DNA from: SZUA-442 sp963759175
GTDB lineage: Bacteria > Actinomycetota > Acidimicrobiia > Spongiisociales > UBA5794
NCBI GenBank assembly: GCA_963759175.1
Contig: CAVWXP010000017.1
Coordinates: forward strand, 1 to 64,000
Reading direction: 5' to 3'
DNA: 64,000 bases
The number at the start of each line of letters is the position of its first letter. The stretch's first letter is position 1. A program made the position numbers and the translations under genes. The notes under the pieces are model-generated. The model saw only the letters and a list, made by a program, of their open reading frames with translations. It was not told where the DNA came from and ran no database searches. Below are positions 17,497 through 26,997 of this stretch, piece by piece.

Positions 17497-19194
17497 CTAC
17501 TCGGGCCGCATCGGCAGGTAATCGGGGAACCATTGTTCGGCTGCGATGACGGCGTCGACATCGTCGACGGGATCGGCCACTCCCTCTGCGATGGCCCTCT
17601 CGGCCACTGCCCGAGCGACCGAGACCGCCACGTCACGCACATCGGCGATGTCCGGGTAGATCTGCCCGCTGGCAACGGCCGACGGCGGAATGTGCTCGGC
17701 CAGTGCCTTGGCGGCGTTGAGGAACATGCCGTCGGTGACCGTCCTCGCACGCACGGCGAGCACACCGAGGCCCATGCCAGGGAAGATGTAGACGTTGTTC
17801 GCCTGACCGATCACGTGGCGGACGCCCTGGTGGGTCACGGGTTGGAACGGGCTTCCCGTGGCGACGATCGCCCGGCCATCGGTCCACGCGATGGCCGCCG
17901 ACGGGAGGACCTCGGTGTGGCTCGTCGGATTCGACAACGGGAGGATGATCGGGCGATCGACATGTGCGGCCATCTCGCGCACGACCTCCTCGGTGAACAG
18001 CCCTGCTCGCCCGGTCACCCCGATCAACACGGTCGGTTTGACATTGCGCACCACGTCGAGCAGCGACGGCGGCGAAGCGACGCCATCCCACGTGGCGATC
18101 TCCGACGGGTCTGTTGCGTAGGCAGCCTTCAAGGGCGGGGTCGAGGCACCCTGGACCACGAGGCCCCTGCTGTCGAGCGTGTAGATGGCACGATGCGCAT
18201 CATCGGCGTCCGTGCCGTCGGCGACCATGGCGAACTCGATCTGCTCGGCGATCCCGTGTCCGGCCGACCCCGCCCCCACGATGACGATCCTCTGGTCGCT
18301 ACCGACGACCCCGAGGTGCCGGAAGGCCGAGATGAGGCCGGCGACCACCATGGCAGCCGTTCCCTGGATGTCGTCGTTGAACGACGCAATGGCCTCACGA
18401 TGCGTCAGGAGGTGCCGGAAGCTGGTCGTGTTTGCGAAGTCCTCCCATTGGAGGAGCGCGCCGGGGTACACGACCGATACGGCGTCGACGAACTCGTCCA
18501 CGAGGTCCTCGTACTCGGCACCGCGGAGCCTCGGAGCCCGGTACCCGACGTAGAGGGGATCGTCGAGGAGTTCGGCGTTGTTCGTGCCGACATCGATCGA
18601 CACCGGTATGCACCGTTCCGGGTGGATGCCAGCGGCTGCCGTGTAGAGCGCCAGCTTCCCGATGGGGATCCCCATACCGCCGGCTCCCTGATCACCGATA
18701 CCGAGGATGCGTTCGTTGTCGGTGACGACGATCACCGGAGGCACCATGGCGGGACGGGCACGCAGGATCTGGGCGATGCGTCCTCGATCGTGCGGCGTGA
18801 TGTAGATACCGCGTTGGCGGCGGTAGATCTTCGACCAGTGTGAACACGCAAGTGCGACCGTCGGTGTGTACACGATCGGGATGGTCTCATCGAGGTGCTC
18901 GATCACGAAGCGGTAGAACAAGGTCTCGTTGCGATCCATCAAGCCGTTGAGGTAGACGTTCTTCCCCATGTCCGACGTCTTGAGGTCGTACTGGTCCCGA
19001 ACCCGTTCGAGTTGGTCCTCGATGGATGAGACCTGGTTCGGGAGGAGCCCCCGGAGTCCCAGGGCATCACGCTCGCTGCGTGTGAACGCCAGACCCTTGT
19101 TGAGGAAGGCGTCTCGCAGTACGTCCTCACCTCGGCGATCCACAGCGATGTAGGGAGCTCCCGTGTTCTGGTCCATCCTCACTTCGAACGCCAT
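17497..19194 (-). CDS. NAD-dependent malic enzyme
   Basis: 565 aa; oxidative decarboxylation of malate to pyruvate. Large MaeA/SfcA-type protein with YTPTVALACSHWS, ILGIGDQGAGGMGIPIGKL, PVSIDVGTNN, FNDDIQGTAAM and the Rossmann loop IVIVGAGSAGHGIAEQ. Start ATG 19194 was preferred to the GTG two codons upstream, since GGAGG sits 5 nt before the ATG. Single gene, divergent from the membrane protein that follows. Confidence 0.93.
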   Translation of the reverse strand: MAFEVRMDQNTGAPYIAVDRRGEDVLRDAFLNKGLAFTRSERDALGLRGLLPNQVSSIEDQLERVRDQYDLKTSDMGKNVYLNGLMDRNETLFYRFVIEHLDETIPIVYTPTVALACSHWSKIYRRQRGIYITPHDRGRIAQILRARPAMVPPVIVVTDNERILGIGDQGAGGMGIPIGKLALYTAAAGIHPERCIPVSIDVGTNNAELLDDPLYVGYRAPRLRGAEYEDLVDEFVDAVSVVYPGALLQWEDFANTTSFRHLLTHREAIASFNDDIQGTAAMVVAGLISAFRHLGVVGSDQRIVIVGAGSAGHGIAEQIEFAMVADGTDADDAHRAIYTLDSRGLVVQGASTPPLKAAYATDPSEIATWDGVASPPSLLDVVRNVKPTVLIGVTGRAGLFTEEVVREMAAHVDRPIILPLSNPTSHTEVLPSAAIAWTDGRAIVATGSPFQPVTHQGVRHVIGQANNVYIFPGMGLGVLAVRARTVTDGMFLNAAKALAEHIPPSAVASGQIYPDIADVRDVAVSVARAVAERAIAEGVADPVDDVDAVIAAEQWFPDYLPMRPE

Positions 19195-19276
19195 GACCAC
19201 CTCCGGTGGAGCCCGCCGCAGACGTACTCATCCTATCGGTAGCTCGACGCACCCCAGCGACCGTTAGGTTGTGGAG

Positions 19277-20518
19277 GTGAACAGCGATCAACCGGACCAC
19301 AACGCCGGGGAGTACGAAGCTCTCAAGGCGCGCAACGCCGAGCTCGAGCAGGAACTGGCGAAGGCCACGACCGGCAAGGGTTGGCGGATGACGGTTGCTT
19401 TTGTCCTCGTCGTCTTGTTCGCTGTGGCCCTGTATGCAGCGAACCACGCTGTTTGGTTCGCCACCACGGTGCTGAGCACGGACCAGTTCGTCGACACCCT
19501 CGCCCCGCTGCCGGAGGACCCGGCGGTGGCAACCGCTCTCGGCGCGCAGTTCGCCACGTCGGTCGTCGAGAACAACGACATCGCCGGCACGATCGCTGAA
19601 CTCCTTCCCGACGGCATAGCCTTCATCTCCGTGCCGATCACCGAGGCGATCCAAGGGGTCATCGCGGACGCCGCCACACAGATCATCGGCTCGGACATCT
19701 TCGCCCAGGTATGGGAACGATCGCTCCGGTTCACCCACAACGCGGTGATCGTGGTTCTCGACGGTGGACCGCGCGGCAACCTCATCGCAGAGGACGACAC
19801 CGTCGCCATCGATCTCTCGGGCCTGGCGGCCGAGGTGGATGCAAGGCTCTCGAGCCTCGGCATCGACGTCTTCGACGCCGAGGAGATCACCGCACAGATC
19901 GTCATCTTCGACGGATCCAACCTCGGATTCGCGCAATGGATCGCCGAACTCATCTACGCCGTGCGATGGGTGGCGCCGATCGCCGTGCTCATCCTGCTCG
20001 GCGCGACCCTCCTCACGGCGACCGACCGCAGGCGGATCGGCTGGTGGCTCGGAATCGCAACCGTCACCACCATGGCGCTGACACTCATCGAACTCCGCTT
20101 CCTGCGCACGACCATCGTGTCATCGATCGTCGATCCCGTTCAGGCAGCAGGGGTGGAAGCCTCCTGGAGCATCATCGTCGATCGATTCGTCGCCCAGACA
20201 TGGGCCGTGCTCGCTTTCGGACTCGTGGCAGCTGTTACAACGTGGGCGTTCGGAACGTCGCAGCGGGCGGTGGCGATGCGCGCGGCGTTCGATCGCAACC
20301 AGCCATCGGGATCCGAGACCGGATTCCTCGGGTTCGTCGGGTCACATGCACGGCTCGTGCAGTGGTTGGCCGTCGTTGCCGGCGTCGTGTTCCTCCTCGT
20401 CACCCCGGCGCTCACCGGTGTCCTCGTCATCGTGACGGCTGTCGCCGTCGGTGCCGTCGTGACCGGCGCGGCGTGGTTGGCTGGATCCGCGGGCGTCGGC
20501 GTATCCGACGAGGACTGA
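19277..20518 (+). CDS. Membrane protein with N-terminal coiled coil, unknown function
   Basis: 413 aa, not assigned to a family. A short coiled coil (about residues 10-30, ALKARNAELEQELAK), one TM helix at about 37-60, a long extracytoplasmic region of about 150 residues, then TM helices near 230, 255 and two close to the C-terminus. Resembles actinobacterial integral-membrane proteins without assigned role. GTG 19277 was chosen because TAGGTT (19265-19270) stands 6 nt before it; GTG 19271 would abut the box. Confidence 0.65.
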   Translation: MNSDQPDHNAGEYEALKARNAELEQELAKATTGKGWRMTVAFVLVVLFAVALYAANHAVWFATTVLSTDQFVDTLAPLPEDPAVATALGAQFATSVVENNDIAGTIAELLPDGIAFISVPITEAIQGVIADAATQIIGSDIFAQVWERSLRFTHNAVIVVLDGGPRGNLIAEDDTVAIDLSGLAAEVDARLSSLGIDVFDAEEITAQIVIFDGSNLGFAQWIAELIYAVRWVAPIAVLILLGATLLTATDRRRIGWWLGIATVTTMALTLIELRFLRTTIVSSIVDPVQAAGVEASWSIIVDRFVAQTWAVLAFGLVAAVTTWAFGTSQRAVAMRAAFDRNQPSGSETGFLGFVGSHARLVQWLAVVAGVVFLLVTPALTGVLVIVTAVAVGAVVTGAAWLAGSAGVGVSDED

Positions 20519-20586
20519 CCGTCGGGACCCATCGACTCGATGGTGACACGGTCGCAATATCGTTCCCGTCGACCTGAAGGAGTTCC

Positions 20587-22572
20587 ATGAACGATGCCGT
20601 TCCCCTGATCGCGTCCGACGATCCCGTCTTCGATCCCGCCGATGGAGATCCAGCCGTGTCGCCAGCGGATGACTTCTATCGGTTCGTCAACGGTGGATGG
20701 ATCGACAGGAACCCCGTGCCGCCCGAGTACGGCGCATGGGGAGCGTTCCAGGAGGTCCACGAACGCAACCAAGCGATCCTCCGGGAGCTCCTCGACGACG
20801 CCGCCGCACAGAAGGATCCCGATCCGTTGTCGCCCGAGGCGAAGGTAGGGGTGTACTACCGGTCGGGGATGGATACGGACAGGATCGAGGAACTCGGCCT
20901 CGAGCCGATCGTCCACTGGCTCGAACGCATCGACGCCCTCACCTCCATCGACGACCTGCGGCAGCTCGTGATCGACCTCCACGGCATCGGCCTCGACGTT
21001 CCCTTCGGGCTGGGGGTGAGCCCCGACTTCGAGGACGCCACGGCCAACCTCCTGTACATCGGCCAGGCCGGTCTCGGGCTCCCCGATAGGGACTACTACC
21101 TGCGCGACGACGACACCTCCCGCCAGTTGCTTGCCGACTATCGACACCACGTCGCCACGATGCTCGCGCTCCTACCCGGTGATGCCGGGACCGCCGATAC
21201 CGCAGCCGATGCCGTCATCGCCATCGAGACGGCCATCGCGGAGCTCTCGTACACCAACGTCCAGATGCGCGACATCGACCTCATCACCAACAAGTACGCC
21301 ATGGCCGACGCCCGCACCCTCATGCCGGCATTCGACATGGGTGCCTACCTCGACGGGATCGGAGCCGGAGCGGAGGCAGCGGTCAACATCGACAACGAGG
21401 CGCTCTACCCGGCCCTCGACGACCTCATGACGTCGGTCGACATCGACAACTGGCGGCGCTACTTCCGGTGGCACCTCGTACGGTCGGTCGCGTCGAGCCT
21501 GCCGGAGGAGTTCGAGCAGGCATCCTTCGATTTCTACGGGCGCAAGCTGGGCGGCCAGCAGGAACAGAAGGACCGTTGGAAGCGAGTCCTCGCCGCTGGA
21601 ACGGGGGACATCGGCCACCTGATCTCGCAGCTGTACGTGGTCGACAACTTCACCCCCGAGGCGAAGGACCGCATGGAGGTCCTCGTCGAGAGCCTCTTCG
21701 TGGCGATGCGCAAGACCCTGACGTCGATCACGTGGATGAGCGACGAGACCAAGGACCGTGCGCTCGGGAAACTCGACGGGTTCGGATACAAGATCGGATA
21801 CCCCGACGAGTGGCGGAGCTACGACGACCTGGATCTCGAGGACGGAGCGTGGCTCGCCAATCGACTCGCCTCTCGATCGTTCGAGGTACGACGCCAGCTG
21901 GGGTTGCTCGGGCGACCTGTGGATCCGCACGAGTGGTCGATGGCACCTCATGTGGTCAACGCGTACTACCACCCGCTGCGCAATGAAATCGTCTTCCCCG
22001 CCGGCATCCTCCAGTCCCCGTTCTTCTCCATGGATGCCGACGACGCCGTCAACTACGGTGCGATCGGAGCCGTCATCGGACACGAGATCACCCACGGATT
22101 CGATGACAAGGGATCCATGTTCGACGCCGACGGCAACGTGCGGAACTGGTGGACGGAGGTCGATCGGTCCGAGTTCGATCGCCGCGCCGCCGTGATGGTC
22201 GAGCAGTTCTCCGCCTTCGAGGTCGCCGACGGACTCAGCGTCAATGGCGAACTCACGCTCGGTGAGAACATCGCCGACCTCGGCGGCCTGCGCATCGCCC
22301 TTGCTGCCCTGGAGTCGACGCTCGAAGGCGATGGACCTCTGGTGGGCGGCCTGACACCCCAGCAACGGTTCTTCATGTCGTGGGCGAGGGTCTGGCGAAG
22401 GACCTACACGGATGAGTACCTGCGCTTGATCGTGAACTCCGACCCCCATGCCCCTTCCGACCTGCGGTGCAACGCCCCGATCAGCAACCTGCCGTCATTC
22501 GCTGCGGCGTTCGGCATCCCATTGGATCACCCATCCATGCGATCCGAGGACCTCCGCGTCGACATCTGGTGA
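20587..22572 (+). CDS. M13-family zinc metallopeptidase (PepO/neprilysin type)
   Basis: 661 aa. Zinc site HEITH in GHEITHGFDDKG with the third ligand in GENIADLGG. Substrate-binding NAYYHPLRNEIVFPAGIL and the N-terminal DDFYRFVNGGWI are family hallmarks. It cleaves short peptides. No signal peptide is visible, so it is probably cytoplasmic like PepO of lactic bacteria. AAGGAG stands before ATG 20587. Confidence 0.93.
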   Translation: MNDAVPLIASDDPVFDPADGDPAVSPADDFYRFVNGGWIDRNPVPPEYGAWGAFQEVHERNQAILRELLDDAAAQKDPDPLSPEAKVGVYYRSGMDTDRIEELGLEPIVHWLERIDALTSIDDLRQLVIDLHGIGLDVPFGLGVSPDFEDATANLLYIGQAGLGLPDRDYYLRDDDTSRQLLADYRHHVATMLALLPGDAGTADTAADAVIAIETAIAELSYTNVQMRDIDLITNKYAMADARTLMPAFDMGAYLDGIGAGAEAAVNIDNEALYPALDDLMTSVDIDNWRRYFRWHLVRSVASSLPEEFEQASFDFYGRKLGGQQEQKDRWKRVLAAGTGDIGHLISQLYVVDNFTPEAKDRMEVLVESLFVAMRKTLTSITWMSDETKDRALGKLDGFGYKIGYPDEWRSYDDLDLEDGAWLANRLASRSFEVRRQLGLLGRPVDPHEWSMAPHVVNAYYHPLRNEIVFPAGILQSPFFSMDADDAVNYGAIGAVIGHEITHGFDDKGSMFDADGNVRNWWTEVDRSEFDRRAAVMVEQFSAFEVADGLSVNGELTLGENIADLGGLRIALAALESTLEGDGPLVGGLTPQQRFFMSWARVWRRTYTDEYLRLIVNSDPHAPSDLRCNAPISNLPSFAAAFGIPLDHPSMRSEDLRVDIW

Positions 22573-22743
22573 GCGGAAGCGATCGCGCAATCGTGGGTGT
22601 GGTCGGGGTGCTGGCGCCCCGGCCGCCGGCGGTGTCGAGGAGAGCGTCGCGATGACGGCTCGCCCGGCGGATGCGCCATGCTCGTCCCGCTAGGATCGTC
22701 CCACCCGACCGGCTTCCCGAAGGTGACGCACCCGAGCGCATCC

Positions 22744-22995
22744 ATGACACGACCCAACGCCTCCCAACATGTGACGGCGGACGCCCCCCGATCCGACGTT
22801 GGTCCCGGTTCCACCTTGCGTGAACGCATAGCGACTGCAGCACCGGTGAATCCTCCGATCCGACAGAGCGACGGTTCGTGGATCCTCGCCGTGTCGCTGC
22901 ATCCGCTCGACGACGGCCAACCGCCCCGGCTCCGCTCCCGGTCCACGTTGCTCTCCCGACTGCGGTCGAAGCTCCGAAGATCCTTGCGCACCTGA
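22744..22995 (+). CDS. Possible small basic protein, weak
   Basis: The 434 bp between the M13 gene and the next stop (22573-23006) hold no clear gene. The best candidate reads MTRPNASQHVTADAPRSD at the start, has GSWILAVSLHPLDDG in the middle and ends in an arginine-rich tail. No Shine-Dalgarno; a TAGGAT box lies 50 nt upstream. It may equally be non-coding. Confidence 0.2.
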   Translation: MTRPNASQHVTADAPRSDVGPGSTLRERIATAAPVNPPIRQSDGSWILAVSLHPLDDGQPPRLRSRSTLLSRLRSKLRRSLRT

Positions 22996-23006
22996 TCGAG
23001 GGGTCC

Positions 23007-24254
23007 TCACCGGTCCGCGGCGGCGGTCCCGGTTGCCAGTCGGTCCTCGAGCCATCCCTCATCGAGGTGCCCCCAACGATCCCCGTCGGGAACACCCTGG
23101 ATCGTCCACGCATGGAGCATCTCGGCTGTCCGGGGGATGTTGAAGGACCCAACCGGACACAGGCCGAACGGTGATTCCAACCCTGCAACCGCAGGCGGTG
23201 TCAGGCTGAAGCACACGTTCTCATGGCTGTGCCACACCATGATCGAGCCACCATCCATCGGACCTCGCTCGCCGATGCCGTCCGTCTCGAACATGACACC
23301 GACGAGAACGGGACCCGATGCCGTCTCGGCGTAGATGAGTGACTCGGGATACTCGGGATCCAGGACTCGGCCATCCCCGACGAGGGATGGGTTCTGCGCA
23401 TGGTGGTCGAGGCCACGCACCGTGCCCACCTGATACCCGGCCGCCTCGGCGACCGCCGGGTCCTCGTATCGACGAACAGCAGCCACTGTGGCCCGGTGCA
23501 CCTCGTCGGCAAACGCACGCTGGGCCACGGTTGGTTCGAGCTGCTCGATGTACGGCACCAGCGTGCCCGGGTCGGGGAACTCACCACCGTGATGCCCACC
23601 CTCGGCACCTGCACTGGCGAACGCCCCGATCCACGCTGCCAAACCCGTCACCACGAGAAGCCCGACCACCCCCGAGGGGGCGAGGCGTCGCCGCCGCGAC
23701 ATCGAGTCACGAGGATGAGCCACGAGCGCGAGGGCGAACACCTCGACGATCTTGGTGAGGATCCCCACCTGATCGGGGGGCGATCCCAGGAACCAGAACC
23801 CAACGATCGACAGGACGACGAAGGCGACGGCGAGCCTGCGTCGAGCGCCGAGCAACGACCACGATGCCCACCCGAGCATCCCAGCACCGCCCAGGTAGGC
23901 GACTGTGTAGCCGCTGGGTTCGTGGGTGAAGGCAAGCACGAAATGGACACACCCAGACCATGCCACCGCGACCGACGCGACCCGGATGCGCATGGGAGCG
24001 CTCACCCAGCGTTCGGCAAGGCTCACCGCCGGAGCAAAACCCCGCCGGGCGAGATACGGCACGGCTCGCATGGCCCCCCAGATGAGCAGGGGCGTGAGGA
24101 GCACGAGGACGACGATGGCCACATGCTCATCGACGACCCCGTACAGCGGGTTGCCAACGTAGTCGCCGAGGTCGAAGCCTTCGAGGACGGACCTGGCCCC
24201 TTCGGCCGGACTGGCCGGGCCGATCGGTGCGTCGGTGTGCGCCAGCGTCGCCAT
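23007..24254 (-). CDS. Polytopic membrane protein with C-terminal extracytoplasmic domain
   Basis: 415 aa, family not recognised. The first half has about six TM segments (for example VAIVVLVLLTPLLIWGAM and VVGLLVVTGLAAWIGAF). The second half is a soluble domain with histidines in GLDHHAQNPSL and MVWHSHENVCFS, which could bind metal or haem; this is inference. ATG 24254 overlaps the stop of the preceding gene as TGATG, so the pair is coupled and probably driven by the tandem-repeat promoter at 24821. Confidence 0.65.
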   Translation of the reverse strand: MATLAHTDAPIGPASPAEGARSVLEGFDLGDYVGNPLYGVVDEHVAIVVLVLLTPLLIWGAMRAVPYLARRGFAPAVSLAERWVSAPMRIRVASVAVAWSGCVHFVLAFTHEPSGYTVAYLGGAGMLGWASWSLLGARRRLAVAFVVLSIVGFWFLGSPPDQVGILTKIVEVFALALVAHPRDSMSRRRRLAPSGVVGLLVVTGLAAWIGAFASAGAEGGHHGGEFPDPGTLVPYIEQLEPTVAQRAFADEVHRATVAAVRRYEDPAVAEAAGYQVGTVRGLDHHAQNPSLVGDGRVLDPEYPESLIYAETASGPVLVGVMFETDGIGERGPMDGGSIMVWHSHENVCFSLTPPAVAGLESPFGLCPVGSFNIPRTAEMLHAWTIQGVPDGDRWGHLDEGWLEDRLATGTAAADR

Positions 24255-24778
24255 CACACCACCGTCCCGAGTACGGGGTCGTCGCTGGGTGTGGGATTGG
24301 TCGGGGTTGGTGGCAATGCCCCCGCGAACTCGATGGCACCCTCATCGATGGGTTGGAACTCCGACCTGAGCTTTCGAAGGAAGATCATGACGGCGACCGG
24401 GATCGCAACCCCGGTGACGATGGGAACGATGCCGGGCGGGCCACCCGTGAGGGCGACCGTGGCGACCACCTCGAGGAGGCCGAATACCAGGACGAATGAC
24501 TCGGAGACCATGGCGGTCCGACGCGCCCAGCGTCGCCGATTCCGCAGGCCACGGGCCACGAGGAACGTCAATGTCGCCGCTCCAATCGTGAGGACGAGGG
24601 ACGGTAGGAGAACGAACCCGGACCCGAGGTTGACGATGAGCGATTCGATCGCCGTCGCCGTGAGGAAGCCTCCCTGGAGCAGGACGAGCGCCCAGACGAC
24701 CTCCATCCAGCTGCCGTGGGGCCGCGCCGCATCTCTTGCCAAGGGTTCGGTGACGAGCGAATCGGTGTGATGTGTCAT
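24254..24778 (-). CDS. Four-TM membrane protein, unknown
   Basis: 174 aa with four predicted TM helices (VVWALVLLQGGFLTATAI, LPSLVLTIGAATLTFLVA and two more) and a proline-rich hydrophilic tail. Start ATG 24778 is preferred; GTG 24820 and ATG 24802 are also in frame but would bring the tandem operator at 24821-24842 up to the start codon. Followed by the coupled gene 23007-24254. Function unknown; likely a target of the adjacent two-component system. Confidence 0.6.
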   Translation of the reverse strand: MTHHTDSLVTEPLARDAARPHGSWMEVVWALVLLQGGFLTATAIESLIVNLGSGFVLLPSLVLTIGAATLTFLVARGLRNRRRWARRTAMVSESFVLVFGLLEVVATVALTGGPPGIVPIVTGVAIPVAVMIFLRKLRSEFQPIDEGAIEFAGALPPTPTNPTPSDDPVLGTVV

Positions 24779-24820
24779 GACGCGAGCATCGGTGGCAGGC
24801 ATGAGTCGGCCATGGGACAC

Positions 24821-24842
24821 CGATGAGCGGACGATGAGAGTT
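24821..24842 (-). promoter_or_regulatory. Tandem 11-bp repeat, likely response-regulator site
   Basis: On the plus strand CGATGAGCGGA and CGATGAGAGTT follow each other directly. The same core, spacing and orientation occur upstream of the response regulator gene (26916-26937). OmpR/PhoB-family regulators bind tandem sites of about 11 bp. It sits between the kinase stop and the membrane-protein gene 24254-24778. Confidence 0.6.
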
Positions 24843-26220
24843 CAGGGGGCGAGAGGCAACTCGATCGTGAACCGGATCCCACCGTCGGCAGCGTCAGCAA
24901 GCACGATGGTTCCGCCGTGGCGTTCGACGATGGTGGCGGCAATCGACAAGCCGAGGCCGTGTCCGCCGCCGCTCCTCGTCGAGTCGGCGCGGTGGAAGCG
25001 GTCGAACACCCGATCACGATCGGCGGGATCGATGCCCGGCCCATCGTCGACGACGGACATCACGCCGCGATCGCCCTCGGCGTGGGCTGACATCCGAGCG
25101 CGTTTCCCGCCGTGACGGTCCGCGTTGTCCACGAGGATCCACACGAGCTCCGCCAGATCGTTGTCGTCGCCACGCACCAGGACGGGACGATCGTTGTCCG
25201 TGGCCAGGTCGATCGCGAGATTGCGCGCCCGGCGCTCGACCACATCGAGGACGTGGGCGAGGTCCACGAGGTCGGTCGGTGGGGCGTGCCCATCGGCATC
25301 GGAACGTGCGAGTGTGAGGAGACCGTCGATGAGACCCCCCATACGATCGGCCTCCGTTGCGATGTCCTCGGTGGCGGCTTCCCGGTCGACCGCTGCGGCT
25401 CCCGGTTGATCGAGGAGGAATCCGGCATTCGCCCGGATCGACGTCAACGGGGAACGGAGCTCGTGGGAGGCATCGGCGATGAACTGTTGCTGGGACGCGA
25501 TCGTCCGATCTCGTTCGGCCCGGGCCTGCTCGATCCCTCGCAGCATCGAGTTGAACGACTCCGTCAATGCGCCAACCTCGTCGTCGTGGGTCACCTCGGG
25601 CAACCGCTGGGACAGGTCGCCGGTGACGCCGATGGCGTCCGTCGTGGCTGCGAGCTGCTGGATGGGACGCAGCGCCCGTCCCGCCATCAGCCAGGCCCCG
25701 ATCGCGGCGGCGAGGAGCGCGATGATCCCGAACACGACCAGGAACCACCGAAGACCGAGGTTGGCCTCGTCGACGACACGCAGGGCCTGTGCGGCGGCGA
25801 TCACTCCGACGCCCAGATCCGGGTTCTCCCAAGCCGGGCCTGCACCCGCACGATGCCGACATCAGCGGCAGACGAACCGGTTTCGAGGGCCTCGACGATC
25901 ACGGCGGCAGGAAGGGCGAGGGGTTCGCCATCGACGGTGCCGTTCGCGAGCAGCACGCGACCCGCCTCGTCGTAGACCGTCGAGAACGTCTGATCGGAGG
26001 TCTCGGCGTCGGGAACGAGCGGAGGAACGACGAGGTCGAGATCGGTCGTGTCGGCATTGCCCAGCGCGATGGCCGCCTCGTCCGCGATGCCCGCGAGGAC
26101 CAGATCCTGGTCCTGTGCGGCATTTCCCTCGACCAGGATCACGATGACCACGATGAACCCGGCCAACGACAGGGCGGTGAAGCCGATGCCGTACCAGGTC
26201 AGGCGCCATCGGATCCTCAC
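24842..26220 (-). CDS. Sensor histidine kinase, frameshifted
   Basis: About 459 aa when two frames are joined. TM1 (YGIGFTALSLAGFIVVIVIL), extracytoplasmic sensor of about 130 residues, TM2 (FLVVFGIIALLAAAIGAWLM), HAMP, H-box ADASHELRSPLTSIRANAG, N-box LVWILVDNADRH, G1 VVDDGPGIDPADRDRVFDRF and G2 GGGHGLGLSIAATI. The frame breaks near 25834: the sensor half ends RVQAR and should continue AWENPDLGVGVIAAAQAL; one G added to a GG run restores it. GTG 26220 overlaps the regulator stop by 4 nt. Confidence 0.9.
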
Positions 26221-26903
26221 GCAGGCTCCTTGAGGACGTACCCGACGCCACGCACCGTGTGGATGAGGCGCGGCTCGCCTGCCTCCTCCAGCTTCGTACG
26301 GAGATACCGCACGTAGACGTCGACGACGTTCGAGGTGGTTTCGACGTCGAGACCCCATACCGCCTCGAGGATCCGGGACCGTGACAGGACGATGCGCTGG
26401 TTGCGAAGGAAGTACTCGAGGAGGCGGAACTCGAGCGCGGTCAGTTCGATGGAGCGCATGCCCCTCATCACCTCCAGCGCTTCGACATCGGCCGACAGGT
26501 CCCAGACACGCAGCGTTTCCCTCCCGCTCGGTTCCCTGCGCCGCAGGAGGCTGCGAACCCTCGCGAGCAGCTCCTCGTACGCGAACGGCTTGACGAGGTA
26601 GTCATCTGCCCCCGCGTCGAGCCCCACCACGCGGTCTGCTACGGCATCCCGAGCGGTGAGGAGCAGCACGGGCACGTCGCCGTCTGCTCGAATCCTGCGG
26701 CAGACCTCGACCCCGTCGACGTGAGGCATCATGATGTCGAGGATGGCGAGATCGAGCCGCGTGTCTCGTGCAACGGTCAAAGCTTGCGCACCGTCATGGA
26801 CGACGACGACGCCGTAACCCTCGTAGATCAGGGCGCGGCGAACGCTCGAAGCGATCGCTTCGTCGTCGTCCGCCACGAGGATCTGGGCCTGCATCGGTTG
26901 CAT
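26217..26903 (-). CDS. OmpR-family response regulator
   Basis: 228 aa. Receiver domain with acidic pair ADDDEA, phosphoacceptor ILDIMMPHVDG, LLLTARDA and the KPF lysine (YLVKPFAYEE). The C-terminal winged helix has ELTALEFRLLEYFL and VVDVYVRYLRTKLEE. Resembles actinobacterial MprA/TcrA-type regulators. Partner of the kinase that overlaps its stop. Two tandem 11-mers directly upstream (26916-26937) suggest autoregulation. ATG 26903 or 26894 are both possible starts. Confidence 0.92.
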   Translation of the reverse strand: MQPMQAQILVADDDEAIASSVRRALIYEGYGVVVVHDGAQALTVARDTRLDLAILDIMMPHVDGVEVCRRIRADGDVPVLLLTARDAVADRVVGLDAGADDYLVKPFAYEELLARVRSLLRRREPSGRETLRVWDLSADVEALEVMRGMRSIELTALEFRLLEYFLRNQRIVLSRSRILEAVWGLDVETTSNVVDVYVRYLRTKLEEAGEPRLIHTVRGVGYVLKEPA

Positions 26904-26915
26904 GATGCCACGGCA

Positions 26916-26937
26916 CGATGAGAGGACCATGAGAGGA
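26916..26937 (-). promoter_or_regulatory. Tandem 11-bp repeat upstream of response regulator
   Basis: CGATGAGAGGA-CCATGAGAGGA on the plus strand: two abutting 11-mers identical at 10 of 11 positions, 13 nt before the regulator start. Matches the site at 24821-24842. Confidence 0.65.
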
Positions 26938-26997
26938 TGCCGGACACGTCTCCAAGCCTCGACTCGAGGACCCCGGAGGCTCCGGGGAGCGGATCGG

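Noticed and set aside
21172..22449. A 425-codon open frame antisense to the M13 peptidase gene
   Set aside because: It is a codon-position shadow of a high-GC gene; no start signals and no family features, whereas the plus-strand frame has HEITH and other hallmarks.
22573..23006. Minus-strand frame of about 120 codons in the gap after the M13 gene
   Set aside because: Arg/Gly-rich shadow composition, no start signal; the plus-strand alternative is only slightly better and is listed with low confidence.
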